A stretch of DNA of 64,000 nt from JAAYEL01 sp964345835 (GCA_964345835.1 CAYFSL010000004.1:17777-81776); one strand, 5' to 3'. Numbered from the stretch's first letter, positions 32,303 through 41,437 are shown. Notes: generated by a model not told the origin, from the sequence alone. Program-made: numbers and translations.

Positions 32303-32950
32303 CTACGCTTCTAGAGAATCTTTCACATCATTATAAACTTTATCTATACTTTGGCTACCATCAAAATACAAGACCTTTCCTTGTTTTTCATAATAATCAA
32401 CCAAAGGTTTAGTTTGTTCTTCGTAAATGTTTATTCTTGATTTCACCGTTTCTTCACAATCATCTGGTCTTTGGATTATATCGGAACCACATTGGTCACA
32501 GATTCCCTCTTTTTTAGGGGGTTCATTGACTATATGGTAGGAATGTCCGCAACTTAGACACACTCTCCTTCCTGATATCCTCTTAACTAGAATCTCAGGA
32601 GCTACTTGAATATCCAAAACGTTATTTACTTCTAGTCCATTTTCCTTTAGCCATTCATCAAGGGCCTTAGCTTGAACTAGATTTCTTGGGTATCCATCCA
32701 GAAGAAAACCATTCTTGACATCATCTTTTGATAGCCTATCAAAAACTAGACCATTGGTAAGCTGATCGTCAACAAGCTCTCCTCTTGCTAAAATATCCTT
32801 AACTTTTTTGCCAAGTTCTGTTTCATTTTTAATGTTTTCCCTAAAAATATCGCCTGTGGATACGTGAACAAGTCCATAGTCTGTTACCATTTTCTTCGCC
32901 TGAGTGCCTTTTCCCGCACCAGGTGGTCCCAATAAAATGTAAATCATCAT
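32303..32950 (-). CDS. adk: adenylate kinase
   Basis: 215 residues, long-lid form. P-loop LLGPPGAGKGTQAKKM, LLDGYPRNLVQA, and a zinc-lid with four cysteines (CLSCGH...CDQCGSD). Two adjacent ATG codons start it; the ribosome site GAGGAG is better spaced for the second (32947). Balances AMP, ADP and ATP. Directly after secY, as usual. Confidence 0.96.
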   Translation of the reverse strand: MMIYILLGPPGAGKGTQAKKMVTDYGLVHVSTGDIFRENIKNETELGKKVKDILARGELVDDQLTNGLVFDRLSKDDVKNGFLLDGYPRNLVQAKALDEWLKENGLEVNNVLDIQVAPEILVKRISGRRVCLSCGHSYHIVNEPPKKEGICDQCGSDIIQRPDDCEETVKSRINIYEEQTKPLVDYYEKQGKVLYFDGSQSIDKVYNDVKDSLEA

Positions 32951-32958
32951 TTCTCCTC

Positions 32959-34239
32959 TTATTTGTTTAAGAAACCTTTATAGTGTCTCATTTGCATCAT
33001 TGCTTCTATTTGCTTAATTGTCTCAAGTATTACACCTACTGTGATTATAACAGATGTACCGGCAAGGACCATATTCATATTCAATACAGTAGTTACTATT
33101 GTAGGAGTTACTGCAAGAATCGCTAATCCAATAGCACCTATTAAAGTGATTTTATTTGTTATACTACCCAAATATTCACTTGTTGGCCTACCAGGTCTTA
33201 TTCCAGGTATAAAGCCTCCATACTGTTGAAGGTTCTTTGAGTACTCAATTGGATTAAATTGAATCGAATTATAGAAGTATGCAAAAGCTATAATTAAAAC
33301 AACTTGAAGTATTAAATATACTATCGTTCCAACAGTTCCTCCGAAACTCATATATTTAGTAACGAATCTTTGTACTCCGCCCCCAAACAATAATGCTAGT
33401 GTTTGCGGTAATTGTAATAATGATGATGCGAAAATTACAGGTAAAACACCTGACATATTCACCTTTAGTGGAATATGTGTTGATTGTCCGCCATACATCT
33501 TTCTTCCGACTACTCTTTTTGCATATTGAACCGGAATCTTCCTTTCACCTTCAGTTAGAATAACAACGAATACAATTGTTGCTAATATAATAATTAGTGT
33601 TGGTATCAACCTATATAGGAATGATGGCATTGCAATTGTGGCCCTTACCCATGTTATAACTTGGTCCGGTAATCTTGAAACAATTCCTAAGAAAATTATT
33701 AGGGAAAGTCCATTTCCTATACCCTTTTCACCAATAAGGTCACCAAGCCATACTATAAACATTGCACCTGCAACTAGGGCAAGCATTACAACAGCCTTTT
33801 GCCATGGACCAGTACCAGATACAATAGCTGAACTGAATATACCGTTAACATAGGCATATGCTTGTACTATCGCTAATACCAAGCCTAAATATCTTGTATA
33901 TCTTTGAATTTTCTTCTTACCTTCTTCTCCCTCTTTTGAAATTTCTTCAAGAGCAGGAATAGCAAAGGTTAATAATTGAATTACGATAGATGCGGTGATA
34001 TATGGTCCGACACCAAGTGCGAACACACTTAGGGAGTCCAAGCCACCACCCGTTAATAGGTTAAGGAATTGAAGGATTTGACCTTGGTTACCATTGTAAA
34101 TAGCTTGCACTGCTTCACGTGATATATATGGTACTGGTAAAGCCATCCCCAACCTAAATATTAAAATCATATATAAGGTGAAGATCATCTTCTTCCTTAT
34201 TTCTTGGACCTTCCAGGCATTTGATAGTGTCTTAAACAT
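32959..34239 (-). CDS. secY: preprotein translocase subunit SecY
   Basis: 426 residues with ten membrane helices. Central channel of the Sec export system. FRLGMALPVPYIS, GVGPYITASIVIQLLT, the cytoplasmic loop GERKIPVQYAKRVVGRKMYGG and IRPGRPTSEYL are family blocks. Between rplO (one-base gap) and adk. Confidence 0.97.
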   Translation of the reverse strand: MFKTLSNAWKVQEIRKKMIFTLYMILIFRLGMALPVPYISREAVQAIYNGNQGQILQFLNLLTGGGLDSLSVFALGVGPYITASIVIQLLTFAIPALEEISKEGEEGKKKIQRYTRYLGLVLAIVQAYAYVNGIFSSAIVSGTGPWQKAVVMLALVAGAMFIVWLGDLIGEKGIGNGLSLIIFLGIVSRLPDQVITWVRATIAMPSFLYRLIPTLIIILATIVFVVILTEGERKIPVQYAKRVVGRKMYGGQSTHIPLKVNMSGVLPVIFASSLLQLPQTLALLFGGGVQRFVTKYMSFGGTVGTIVYLILQVVLIIAFAYFYNSIQFNPIEYSKNLQQYGGFIPGIRPGRPTSEYLGSITNKITLIGAIGLAILAVTPTIVTTVLNMNMVLAGTSVIITVGVILETIKQIEAMMQMRHYKGFLNK

Positions 34240-34240
34240 A

Positions 34241-34690
34241 TTAGATCACCTCAGCCTTTCCCCCTATCGAATTAATCTTCTCTTCTGCTGATTTTGTAAA
34301 TTTATTAGCTTTAATAGTCAATTTCTTTTCTAAATCACCATTTCCAAGAATTTTAATTCCATCTTTTGCCTTTGACTTCTTAACTAAGCCTGTTTCAAGC
34401 AAAAGCTCTAAGGTAACTTCAGTTCCGTCTTCAAATCTATTTAAATCTTTTAAATTCACTTCAGCATATTGCTTTGCAAATATATTTGTAAAACCTCTTT
34501 TTGGAAGACTTTGGAATAAAGGCATTTGACCACCTTCAAATCCTGGTCTTACTCCGCCGCCAGATCTAGCATTTTGACCCTTATGTCCACGGCCTGATGT
34601 CTTACCCCATCCTGATCCATGACCACGTCCAAGTCTTTTCTTTTCCTTTACTGCTCCACCGGCTGCTGGTTTTAAATTGTGTAATTTCAT
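34241..34690 (-). CDS. rplO: 50S ribosomal protein L15
   Basis: 149 residues. Gly-rich N-terminus LGRGHGSGWGKTSGRGHKGQ and GFEGGQMPLFQSLPKRGF identify L15. Follows rpmD by 10 bases. Confidence 0.97.
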   Translation of the reverse strand: MKLHNLKPAAGGAVKEKKRLGRGHGSGWGKTSGRGHKGQNARSGGGVRPGFEGGQMPLFQSLPKRGFTNIFAKQYAEVNLKDLNRFEDGTEVTLELLLETGLVKKSKAKDGIKILGNGDLEKKLTIKANKFTKSAEEKINSIGGKAEVI

Positions 34691-34700
34691 TTAAACCCTC

Positions 34701-34883
34701 CTACTCAACTTCGTTAACTTCAAGCATAAAGTTGATTGAGTCAATCATACCTCTTACTGCAGCATTGTCTTCTTTGATTACTGTTTGCCCAATCTTCCTA
34801 AGTCCTAATGCTTCAACAGTTCTCCTGTGTTTTTCCAATCTTCCAATTGTACTTTTAACTAGTTTAATTTGTAATTTAGCCAT
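34701..34883 (-). CDS. rpmD: 50S ribosomal protein L30
   Basis: 60 residues. LQIKLVKSTIGRLEKHRRTV and LGLRKIGQTVIKEDNAAVRG match L30. Between rpsE and rplO. Confidence 0.96.
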   Translation of the reverse strand: MAKLQIKLVKSTIGRLEKHRRTVEALGLRKIGQTVIKEDNAAVRGMIDSINFMLEVNEVE

Positions 34884-34892
34884 GTTATCCTC

Positions 34893-35399
34893 CTAGTTTA
34901 GTATTTCTTCAACACTTTTACCACGAATTCTAGCCACTTCCTCAACAGTCTTAAGACTTCTTAAACCAGCCATTGTAGCATTAACTATACTTCTTGCATT
35001 AGATGAACCAAGTGATTTAGCACGAACGTTTGTGATTCCAGCAAGTTCACATACGGCACGGACTGGACCACCAGCGATAACTCCAACCCCTTCTGATGCA
35101 GGCTTTAGTAGTACCCTACCAGCACCATCAACACCAACTACATCGTGAGGAATTGAACCATCAACTATACGTATATTTTCTAAATTCTTCTTAGCGTCTT
35201 CTACGCCCTTTCTAATAGCTTCTGGAACTTCGTTAGCTTTACCAGTACCTACACCGATTCTGCCATTTCTGTCACCTACAACTACTAGAGCTGAGAATCT
35301 CATAGTTCTACCACCCTTTGCTACCTTAGTAACTCTGTTGATAGCAACTACTCTTTCTTCAAATTCAGTATTTGCATTATCTACTCTGTTATTTCTCAT
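34893..35399 (-). CDS. rpsE: 30S ribosomal protein S5
   Basis: 168 residues. ERVVAINRVTKVAKGGRTMRF (double-stranded RNA-binding-like N-domain) and the C-domain GVIAGGPVRAVCELAG, KSLGSSNARSIVNAT are S5 blocks. Confidence 0.97.
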   Translation of the reverse strand: MRNNRVDNANTEFEERVVAINRVTKVAKGGRTMRFSALVVVGDRNGRIGVGTGKANEVPEAIRKGVEDAKKNLENIRIVDGSIPHDVVGVDGAGRVLLKPASEGVGVIAGGPVRAVCELAGITNVRAKSLGSSNARSIVNATMAGLRSLKTVEEVARIRGKSVEEILN

Positions 35400-35411
35400 G
35401 ATTCCTCCCGA

Positions 35412-35774
35412 CTAAAATCTTAAACCAGCTTCTCTTGCTGATTCAGCTAGTTCTTTTACTTTGCCGTGATAAATATATCCAGATCTATCGAAAACTACTT
35501 CTTCAATCCCTTTATCTAATGCTCTCTTAGCAACTAGTTCACCAACTTTTTTAGCTGACTCAACATTAGATGCCAACTTTTCACCAGCAAAAGACTTGTC
35601 TAGAGTTGAAGCTTGTACTAGTGTAACTCCATTAACATCATCTATTATTTGAGCATAGATGTTTGCATTACTCTTAAATACGCAAAGTCTTGGTCTTTCA
35701 GGAGTACCGCTTAAATTTTTTCTAATTCTTTCATGTCTAGCTTTTCTGCTAGCATATCTATTAAATCTTGCCAA
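35412..35774 (-). CDS. rplR: 50S ribosomal protein L18
   Basis: 120 residues; binds 5S rRNA. Basic N-terminus RKARHERIRKNLSGTPERPR and C-terminus VVFDRSGYIYHGKVKELAESAREAGLRF are typical. Confidence 0.96.
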   Translation of the reverse strand: MARFNRYASRKARHERIRKNLSGTPERPRLCVFKSNANIYAQIIDDVNGVTLVQASTLDKSFAGEKLASNVESAKKVGELVAKRALDKGIEEVVFDRSGYIYHGKVKELAESAREAGLRF

Positions 35775-35788
35775 ATTATTACTCCCTT

Positions 35789-36325
35789 CTACTTACCTGT
35801 CTTACCAACTTTTCTTCTGATGTATTCGCCTTCGTACTTAACTCCCTTACCCTTGTATGGTTCAGGCTTTCTCCAGGCTCTAATATTAGCAGCGTAATTT
35901 CCAACTAATTGCTTGTCGATTCCGCTTACTTTTATCGTTCTTTCATCAGGTGTTTCAGTAAGAATTCCTTCTGGATCTTCAAGTACTATCGGGTGTGAGA
36001 ATCCAAGGTTTAGGTTAAGCTTTTTACCTTGCTTGCTTGCCCTATATCCAGTACCTTCTATCTTAAGGGTCTTAGAATAACCTTCTGTAACACCCACAAC
36101 CATATTATATATTAAAGTCCTATAAAGACCATGTAGTGATCTATCTTCTTTTGTCTCAGATGGTCTTTCTACACTAAGTGTTCCATCTTCAATTGTTAAC
36201 TTGAAATCACTGCCGATTTTTTGAGTTAAACTTCCCTTTGGTCCTTTTACTTCAACAAGACCATCGTTACATTTAATTTCAACACCAGCAGGTATAGTTA
36301 TTGGTTTTAATCCAATTCTTGACAT
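35789..36325 (-). CDS. rplF: 50S ribosomal protein L6
   Basis: 178 residues. SRIGLKPITIPAGVEI at the start, GYRASKQGKKLNLNLGFSHP in the middle and the C-terminal RAWRKPEPYKGKGVKYEGE are L6 signatures. Confidence 0.97.
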   Translation of the reverse strand: MSRIGLKPITIPAGVEIKCNDGLVEVKGPKGSLTQKIGSDFKLTIEDGTLSVERPSETKEDRSLHGLYRTLIYNMVVGVTEGYSKTLKIEGTGYRASKQGKKLNLNLGFSHPIVLEDPEGILTETPDERTIKVSGIDKQLVGNYAANIRAWRKPEPYKGKGVKYEGEYIRRKVGKTGK

Positions 36326-36346
36326 TTCTTCCTCCTTGTTGAAATA

Positions 36347-36739
36347 CTACCAAACGTAGCAAATTACCTCGCCACCAACAGCTTCTTTTCTAGCTTGCTT
36401 ATCAGTCATAACTCCTTTAGAAGTTGAAATTATAGCAATTCCTAGACCATTTAATACCTTTGGAACATCTTGAGATCCAACGTATACTCTTCTACCAGGT
36501 TTTGAAATTCTCTTTATACCTGAGATAGCTCTTTGGTCTTGAACGTATTTTAAATCAACTGTTATAACGCCTTGTTTGTCGTCTTCAGTCACATTATATC
36601 CTTTAATATAACCTTCGTCTAAAAGTATTTGAGCAAGGTCTTTTTTCATATTTGAAGCAGGGATTTCCACTGATTTGTGCTTTGCACTGTTACCATTTCT
36701 AATTCTAGTTAGCATATCTGCTATAGGATCAGTCATCAT
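36347..36739 (-). CDS. rpsH: 30S ribosomal protein S8
   Basis: 130 residues. TDPIADMLTRIRNGNSAKH and GLGIAIISTSKGVMTDKQARK...GGEVICYVW mark S8. Starts with two ATG codons; the first is well placed after AGGAGG. Confidence 0.97.
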   Translation of the reverse strand: MMTDPIADMLTRIRNGNSAKHKSVEIPASNMKKDLAQILLDEGYIKGYNVTEDDKQGVITVDLKYVQDQRAISGIKRISKPGRRVYVGSQDVPKVLNGLGIAIISTSKGVMTDKQARKEAVGGEVICYVW

Positions 36740-36759
36740 ATCTTTTACCTCCTGTCAAA

Positions 36760-36945
36760 TTACCAACTTGCTTTTCTTACGCCAGGAATCTCACCCTTAT
36801 AAGCTAGCTCTCTAAAACAAATACGGCAGATTCCATATTTTCTTAGAACGGAGTGAGGCCTTCCACAGACTTTACATCTTGTATATTCACGAGTTGAAAA
36901 TTTTTGTTTCTTTTTTTGTTTTGCGATCATTGACTTTTTTGCCAT
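36760..36945 (-). CDS. rpsN: 30S ribosomal protein S14, zinc type (type Z)
   Basis: 61 residues, the short form. Four cysteines in CKVCGRPHSVLRKYGICRIC make a zinc ribbon. RELAYKGEIPGVRKASW is the standard end. Confidence 0.97.
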   Translation of the reverse strand: MAKKSMIAKQKKKQKFSTREYTRCKVCGRPHSVLRKYGICRICFRELAYKGEIPGVRKASW

Positions 36946-36955
36946 ATATATCTCC

Positions 36956-37498
36956 TTACTTTTTGAAAGGCATTCCCATTAATGATAAGAATTCCTTAGC
37001 TTCTTCGTCAGTTTGAGCTGTAGTAACAATTACAACATCTAAACCTCTGATTTGTTCAATCTTATCATATTCAATTTCAGGGAATATCAACTGTTCCTTT
37101 ATACCAAGGGAATAGTTTCCTCTACCGTCAAATGAAGTGCTAGATACACCTCTGAAGTCCCTAACTCTTGGAAGTGATATGTTAACTAGCTTGTCAAAGA
37201 ATGATTCCATTCTTTCACCACGAAGTGTAACCTTACATCCAATTGCTTGGCCTTCACGTAATTTGAAGTTAGCTATAGACTTTCTCGCTCTTGTTATTAC
37301 TGGAGCTTGTCCTGTGATTAACTTTAGTTCTTCAACGGCGCTTTCCAATAATTTTGCATTATCCTTAGCTTCTCCTAAACCTATATTCAAAACAATCTTT
37401 TCTAGTTTTGGTGCTTGCATTGGGTTCTTGTATTCGAACTTTTTCATCATTGCAGGCAAAACTTCTTGATTGTACTTTTCTTTAATCCTAGAAGTCAT
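36956..37498 (-). CDS. rplE: 50S ribosomal protein L5
   Basis: 180 residues, 5S rRNA-binding. KIVLNIGLGEAKDNAKLLESA, APVITRARKSIANFKLREG and the C-terminal DVVIVTTAQTDEEAKEFLSL are L5 blocks. Confidence 0.97.
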   Translation of the reverse strand: MTSRIKEKYNQEVLPAMMKKFEYKNPMQAPKLEKIVLNIGLGEAKDNAKLLESAVEELKLITGQAPVITRARKSIANFKLREGQAIGCKVTLRGERMESFFDKLVNISLPRVRDFRGVSSTSFDGRGNYSLGIKEQLIFPEIEYDKIEQIRGLDVVIVTTAQTDEEAKEFLSLMGMPFKK

Positions 37499-37512
37499 TT
37501 ATTCCTCCTCAA

Positions 37513-37821
37513 CTAATCTAACTTTTCGCCAGTCTTAACGTCAACACGAACTTTTTTACCATCAACGATTTCAGTCCTTGTTCTAACGCCCTTGCCTGAC
37601 TTTTCGCTATATAATAAAACATTTGAAGCGTGAATTTTTCCTTCTGTTTCAAGCTTTCCACCTGGTTCAGTAGCACTCTTTGGTTTTTGGTGCTTTGTAA
37701 GAACGTTTACGCCTTCAACTATTACTCTGTTTTCTTTTGGAAATGCTTTAAGTACTTTACCAACAACACCTTTATATTTACCGGTTGTTACTTGTACCTT
37801 ATCACCAGTCTTTATATGCAT
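37513..37821 (-). CDS. rplX: 50S ribosomal protein L24
   Basis: 102 residues. KOW motif GDKVQVTTGKYKGVVGKVLK at the start and VEGVNVLTKHQKPK mark L24. Confidence 0.96.
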   Translation of the reverse strand: MHIKTGDKVQVTTGKYKGVVGKVLKAFPKENRVIVEGVNVLTKHQKPKSATEPGGKLETEGKIHASNVLLYSEKSGKGVRTRTEIVDGKKVRVDVKTGEKLD

Positions 37822-37832
37822 TTCTTTCCTCC

Positions 37833-38201
37833 TTATAACACTTCAGGTGCTAGGGATATAATCTTCATAAATCCTTTAGCCCTTAATTCTCTTGTTACAG
37901 GTCCAAATATACGTGTTCCAACAGGGTTCTTATCTTCTTTTACAATAACTGCTGCATTATCATCAAACTTGATGTATGAACCATCTTCTCTGTCAATTCC
38001 ATTAACAGTTCTTACAATAACAGCCTTAACTATTTGACCCTTCTTCACGACACCACCTGGTGTAGCAGATTTAACTGAACACACTACTACGTCCCCAACA
38101 TTAGCGTACTTTCTCTTAGTTCCACCTAATACTCTTATAACTAGTAGTTCTTTTGCACCTGAATTGTCTGCAACTCTCATACGACTCTCAACTTGAATCA
38201 T
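37833..38201 (-). CDS. rplN: 50S ribosomal protein L14
   Basis: 122 residues. MIQVESRMRVADNSGAKELL, SATPGGVVKKGQIVKAVIVRT and ARIFGPVTRELR-type TRIFGPVTRELRAKGF identify L14. Confidence 0.97.
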   Translation of the reverse strand: MIQVESRMRVADNSGAKELLVIRVLGGTKRKYANVGDVVVCSVKSATPGGVVKKGQIVKAVIVRTVNGIDREDGSYIKFDDNAAVIVKEDKNPVGTRIFGPVTRELRAKGFMKIISLAPEVL

Positions 38202-38227
38202 TTGATCCTCCTTTCCAGAAATAAGAA

Positions 38228-38482
38228 TTATTTAGCTTCTTCTAATACTTCAACAAGTCTGTATCTTTTTGTTTTTGATAGAGGTCTTGTTTCCATAACA
38301 AGTACTTTGTCGCCTAACTTTGCAACATTGTCTTGGTCGTGAGCTTTTACTTTCTTACTTTTCTTTATATGCTTTAAATAGACAGGATGTTTAACCATAG
38401 TAGAAACTTCTACAACAATAGTTTTGTCCATCTTGTCTGATACAACTATACCTATCTCAGTTCTTCTATTGTTTCTTTCCAT
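38228..38482 (-). CDS. rpsQ: 30S ribosomal protein S17
   Basis: 84 residues, OB fold. GIVVSDKMDKTIVVEVSTMVKHPVY...KVKAHDQ is the S17 pattern; METRPLSKTKRYRLVEVLE the usual end. Confidence 0.96.
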   Translation of the reverse strand: MERNNRRTEIGIVVSDKMDKTIVVEVSTMVKHPVYLKHIKKSKKVKAHDQDNVAKLGDKVLVMETRPLSKTKRYRLVEVLEEAK

Positions 38483-38485
38483 AGG

Positions 38486-38692
38486 TTATGCCTCCCTACT
38501 TATATTTCTTTCTCTTTCAGTTATTATTGTCTTAACTCTTGCTATATCTTGCTTTACTGAACCAATTGAAGCAAAGTTCTCTATTTGTCCAGTTGCAGCT
38601 TGGAATCTAAGGTTAAATAACTCTTCTTTCAAGCTATTTAGCTTATCATTTAATTCTTGGTCAGATAATTTTCTAATTTCTGCTGCTTTCAT
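38486..38692 (-). CDS. rpmC: 50S ribosomal protein L29
   Basis: 68 residues, two-helix protein near the exit tunnel. EIRKLSDQELNDKLNSLKEELFNLRFQAATGQ is the family core. Overlaps rplP by one base. Confidence 0.96.
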   Translation of the reverse strand: MKAAEIRKLSDQELNDKLNSLKEELFNLRFQAATGQIENFASIGSVKQDIARVKTIITERERNISREA

Positions 38693-39126
38693 TATTCTCC
38701 AACCTCACTTTCACCTATTCCTAAACGAGATACGAATTTAGTCTTGATTGGTAGTTTTGCAGACGCAAGTCTCATCGCTTCTCTAGCTACTTCTTCGTTA
38801 ACTCCCGCCATCTCAAATAGTATTCTACCTGGCTTAACTACAGCAACCCAGTATTCTGGAGCTCCCTTACCAGAACCCATTCTAACTTCTGCTGGCTTCT
38901 TGGAAACCGGCTTGTCTGGGAATACCTTAATCCAGATATTTCCGCCTCTCTTAATGTATCTTGTCATAGCTCTTCTCGCAGCTTCTATTTGATTAGAAGT
39001 AATCCAGCTAGGTTCTAATGCTTGTAAACCATATTCGCCATAAGCTAATTGGTTACCTCTTTGCGCAGTACCTTTCATTCTACCTCTATGAACTCTACGA
39101 CGCTTAACCCTTTTAGGCATTAGCAT
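38692..39126 (-). CDS. rplP: 50S ribosomal protein L16
   Basis: 144 residues. MPKRVKRRRVHRGRMKGTA, GNQLAYGEYGLQALEPSWIT, IKVFPDKPVSKKPAEVRMG and KGAPEYWVAVVKPGRILFE are L16 signatures. The ATG at 39126 is seven bases after AGGAGG; a second in-frame ATG two codons later is less well placed. Confidence 0.96.
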   Translation of the reverse strand: MLMPKRVKRRRVHRGRMKGTAQRGNQLAYGEYGLQALEPSWITSNQIEAARRAMTRYIKRGGNIWIKVFPDKPVSKKPAEVRMGSGKGAPEYWVAVVKPGRILFEMAGVNEEVAREAMRLASAKLPIKTKFVSRLGIGESEVGE

Positions 39127-39153
39127 AATATTTCCTCCTTTACCTCTTCACAA

Positions 39154-39933
39154 CTAAGCTTCTGTATTAGCCTTGTTGTTAGGTTTGTTGTAGTTTTTGT
39201 TACTACTTCTTCTCTTGAAATTTCTATCTTGTCTACCGTCTCTACCTCTGTTATTTCTTCTGTTGTCTCTTCTCTTAGACTTAACATCATCTACTGATTT
39301 TTTTCCAGGTAGGACTTCACCCTTGTTTATCCAAACTTTAACACCAAGCTTACCATAAGTAGTATCTGCTTCTGCAAATCCGTAGTCTATATCAGCTCTA
39401 AGTGTTTGTAGAGGAATATTTCCTTCTGAATATCCTTCTGTTCTAGCCATGTCAGCTCCACCAAGTCTTCCTGATACTTGAGTCTTAATACCCTTAGCAC
39501 CAGCCTTCATTGTTCTTTGGATAGCTTGCTTCATAGCTCTTCTGAAGGTAATTCTTCTTTCAAGGTTTTCCGCAATTTTTTCAGCTACTAATTGAGCATT
39601 AATGTCTTGATCTCTTATCTCTTCAACATTTACTATAGCTTGCTTACCTGTAAGCTTTTCTATGTCAGACTTTATTTTTTCAACGCCTGAACCAGCTTTA
39701 CCTATAACCATACCAGGCTTAGCTGTATATATAGTAACTTTTACTCTATTTAATGTTCTTTCAACATCTATCTTTGAAACACCTGCTTCAAATTGAGATT
39801 TTTTTACAAGTTTTCTGATATTGTGGTCTTCAACTAGTAGGTCGCCAAAATCTTTTTTATCTGCAAACCATTTTGAATTCCAATCTTTGATAACCCCAAC
39901 TCTCAAGCCATGTGGATTAACTTTTTGACCCAT
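39154..39933 (-). CDS. rpsC: 30S ribosomal protein S3 with a long basic tail
   Basis: 259 residues. MGQKVNPHGLRVGVIKDWNS, the KH domain GXXG in VIGKAGSGVEKI, and GRLGGADMARTEGYSEG are S3 blocks. S3 is usually 210-220 residues in Firmicutes; here a C-terminal tail of about 45 residues rich in Arg, Asn and Lys follows (RRDNRRNNRGRDGRQDR...). The tail resembles RNA-binding low-complexity sequence and is in frame with no sign of a shift. Confidence 0.96.
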   Translation of the reverse strand: MGQKVNPHGLRVGVIKDWNSKWFADKKDFGDLLVEDHNIRKLVKKSQFEAGVSKIDVERTLNRVKVTIYTAKPGMVIGKAGSGVEKIKSDIEKLTGKQAIVNVEEIRDQDINAQLVAEKIAENLERRITFRRAMKQAIQRTMKAGAKGIKTQVSGRLGGADMARTEGYSEGNIPLQTLRADIDYGFAEADTTYGKLGVKVWINKGEVLPGKKSVDDVKSKRRDNRRNNRGRDGRQDRNFKRRSSNKNYNKPNNKANTEA

Positions 39934-39943
39934 TAGTCTCCTC

Positions 39944-40279
39944 CTACTCTACTTCTCTTACTGTCACACCGATGTGTGATGATCTCTTTAGTATCGGATA
40001 TGCTGAACCTTTAGCTTTCGGTCTATATCTCTTCATTGTTGGCGCATCATTTGCCCAAGCTGATTCAACTACTAAATTATCTCTATCTAAACCGAAATTG
40101 TTTTCAGCATTTGCTATGGCTGATTTTAGTACATCTTCTAATATCTTTGCACCCTTTTTTGGAGTGAATCTTAGGATTGAAAGTGCTTCATCAACGCTTT
40201 TTCCTTTAATTTCCCTGCAAATAAAGTGTACTTTTCTTGGAGAAATACGTACATATTTTGCTTCTGCTCTTGCTATCAT
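39944..40279 (-). CDS. rplV: 50S ribosomal protein L22
   Basis: 111 residues. AKYVRISPRKVHFICREIKG and the tunnel-lining beta hairpin near the end (APTMKRYRPKAKGSAYPILK) mark L22. Confidence 0.97.
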   Translation of the reverse strand: MIARAEAKYVRISPRKVHFICREIKGKSVDEALSILRFTPKKGAKILEDVLKSAIANAENNFGLDRDNLVVESAWANDAPTMKRYRPKAKGSAYPILKRSSHIGVTVREVE

Positions 40280-40288
40280 ATTCTCCTC

Positions 40289-40570
40289 CTATCTAACCCT
40301 GCTGGATTTGTCTGAGCCAGCATGTCCTCTATATGTTCTGGTAGGTACGAATTCACCAAGTTTATGACCTACCATATCGTCTGTAATATAAATTGGCACA
40401 TGTTTCCTTCCGTCGTGAACCGCAATAGTGTGTCCTACAAATTCTGGAAATATAGTTGAACGCCTTGACCAAGTCTTTATTACTTTCTTTTGTTCGTCTT
40501 TATTTAATGCTTCCACTTTTTTCATTAAGTGTTCTTTTTAATGTTGCGGCTTCCTTAGAGATCTACACAT
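40289..40570 (-). pseudogene. rpsS: 30S ribosomal protein S19, N-terminus interrupted by an in-frame stop
   Basis: From an internal ATG at 40523-40525 the frame codes for 78 residues of normal S19 (KKVIKTWSRRSTIFPEFVGH, VPIYITDDMVGHKLGEF, RTYRGHAGSDK). S19 normally starts with about 15 more residues, SRSLKKGP(F/Y)VDEHL. The proper start is present at 40568-40570 behind GGAGGTAAAT and reads MCRSLRK, then PQH and a TAA at 40538-40540, then KEHL and the good frame. The distance is a multiple of three, so this is a scrambled KKGPF stretch, not a net frameshift. The gene is essential, so a local sequence or assembly error is the simplest reading; internal initiation at 40525 lacks any ribosome site. 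Confidence 0.8.
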
Positions 40571-40588
40571 TATTTACCTCCTATAGGA

Positions 40589-41419
40589 TTATTTACTTCT
40601 TCTTCTGATGATATCGTTGTTAGATTTCTTATTTAACTTTCTAGTCTTAACACCACGTGATTTCTTACCCCAAGGTGTCATTGGAGCTACTCTACCAACT
40701 GGAGTCCTACCTTCACCACCACCGTGAGGGTGATCTACTGGGTTCATCGCTGAACCTCTTACGTGAGGTCTTCTTCCTAGGTATCTTGACTTACCAGCCT
40801 TACCTAAAGTTATTAGCTCATGGTCGATGTTACCAACTTGACCAATTGTAGCCCTACATTCTAACATTACTCTTCTGATTTCGCCTGAAGGAAGCTTTAT
40901 AGTTGCATACTTACCTTCTTTAGCAGCCAATTGAGCAACTGCACCAGCAGTTCTAACCAATTGTCCACCCTTGCCAGGCTTTAACTCAACGTTGTGTACA
41001 TTTGTACCTACAGGAATATCTTTAAGCTTCTTTGCGTTACCAACCATGATATCTGCATCTTCACCAGATTCAATCATAGTTCCAACCTTAAGTCCCTTAG
41101 GTGCTAGGATATATCTTTTTTCACCATCTAAGTAGTGGATTAAAGCTATATTAGCAGTTCTATTTGGGTCGTATTCTATAGCAGCTACCTTTCCAGGTAC
41201 ACCATCTTTATTTCTCTTAAAATCTATTATTCTGTATTTTCTCTTAACCCCACCACCTCTAAAACGTGATGTTGTCCTACCGTAGTTGTTTCTACCGCCT
41301 GATCTATTCAAGCTAACTGTAAGTGATTTTTCCGGTCTAGTCTTTGTGATTTCTTCAAAGTTTGACACGGACATTGTACGTAGTCCGGCAGATGTAGGTT
41401 TAAATTTCTTGATTCCCAT
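40589..41419 (-). CDS. rplB: 50S ribosomal protein L2
   Basis: 276 residues. GIKKFKPTSAGLRTMSVSNF, the OB fold region and the conserved GSAMNPVDHPHGGGEGRTP near the peptidyl transferase centre identify L2. Confidence 0.97.
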   Translation of the reverse strand: MGIKKFKPTSAGLRTMSVSNFEEITKTRPEKSLTVSLNRSGGRNNYGRTTSRFRGGGVKRKYRIIDFKRNKDGVPGKVAAIEYDPNRTANIALIHYLDGEKRYILAPKGLKVGTMIESGEDADIMVGNAKKLKDIPVGTNVHNVELKPGKGGQLVRTAGAVAQLAAKEGKYATIKLPSGEIRRVMLECRATIGQVGNIDHELITLGKAGKSRYLGRRPHVRGSAMNPVDHPHGGGEGRTPVGRVAPMTPWGKKSRGVKTRKLNKKSNNDIIRRRSK

Positions 41420-41437
41420 TTATATCCTCCAATCTAA

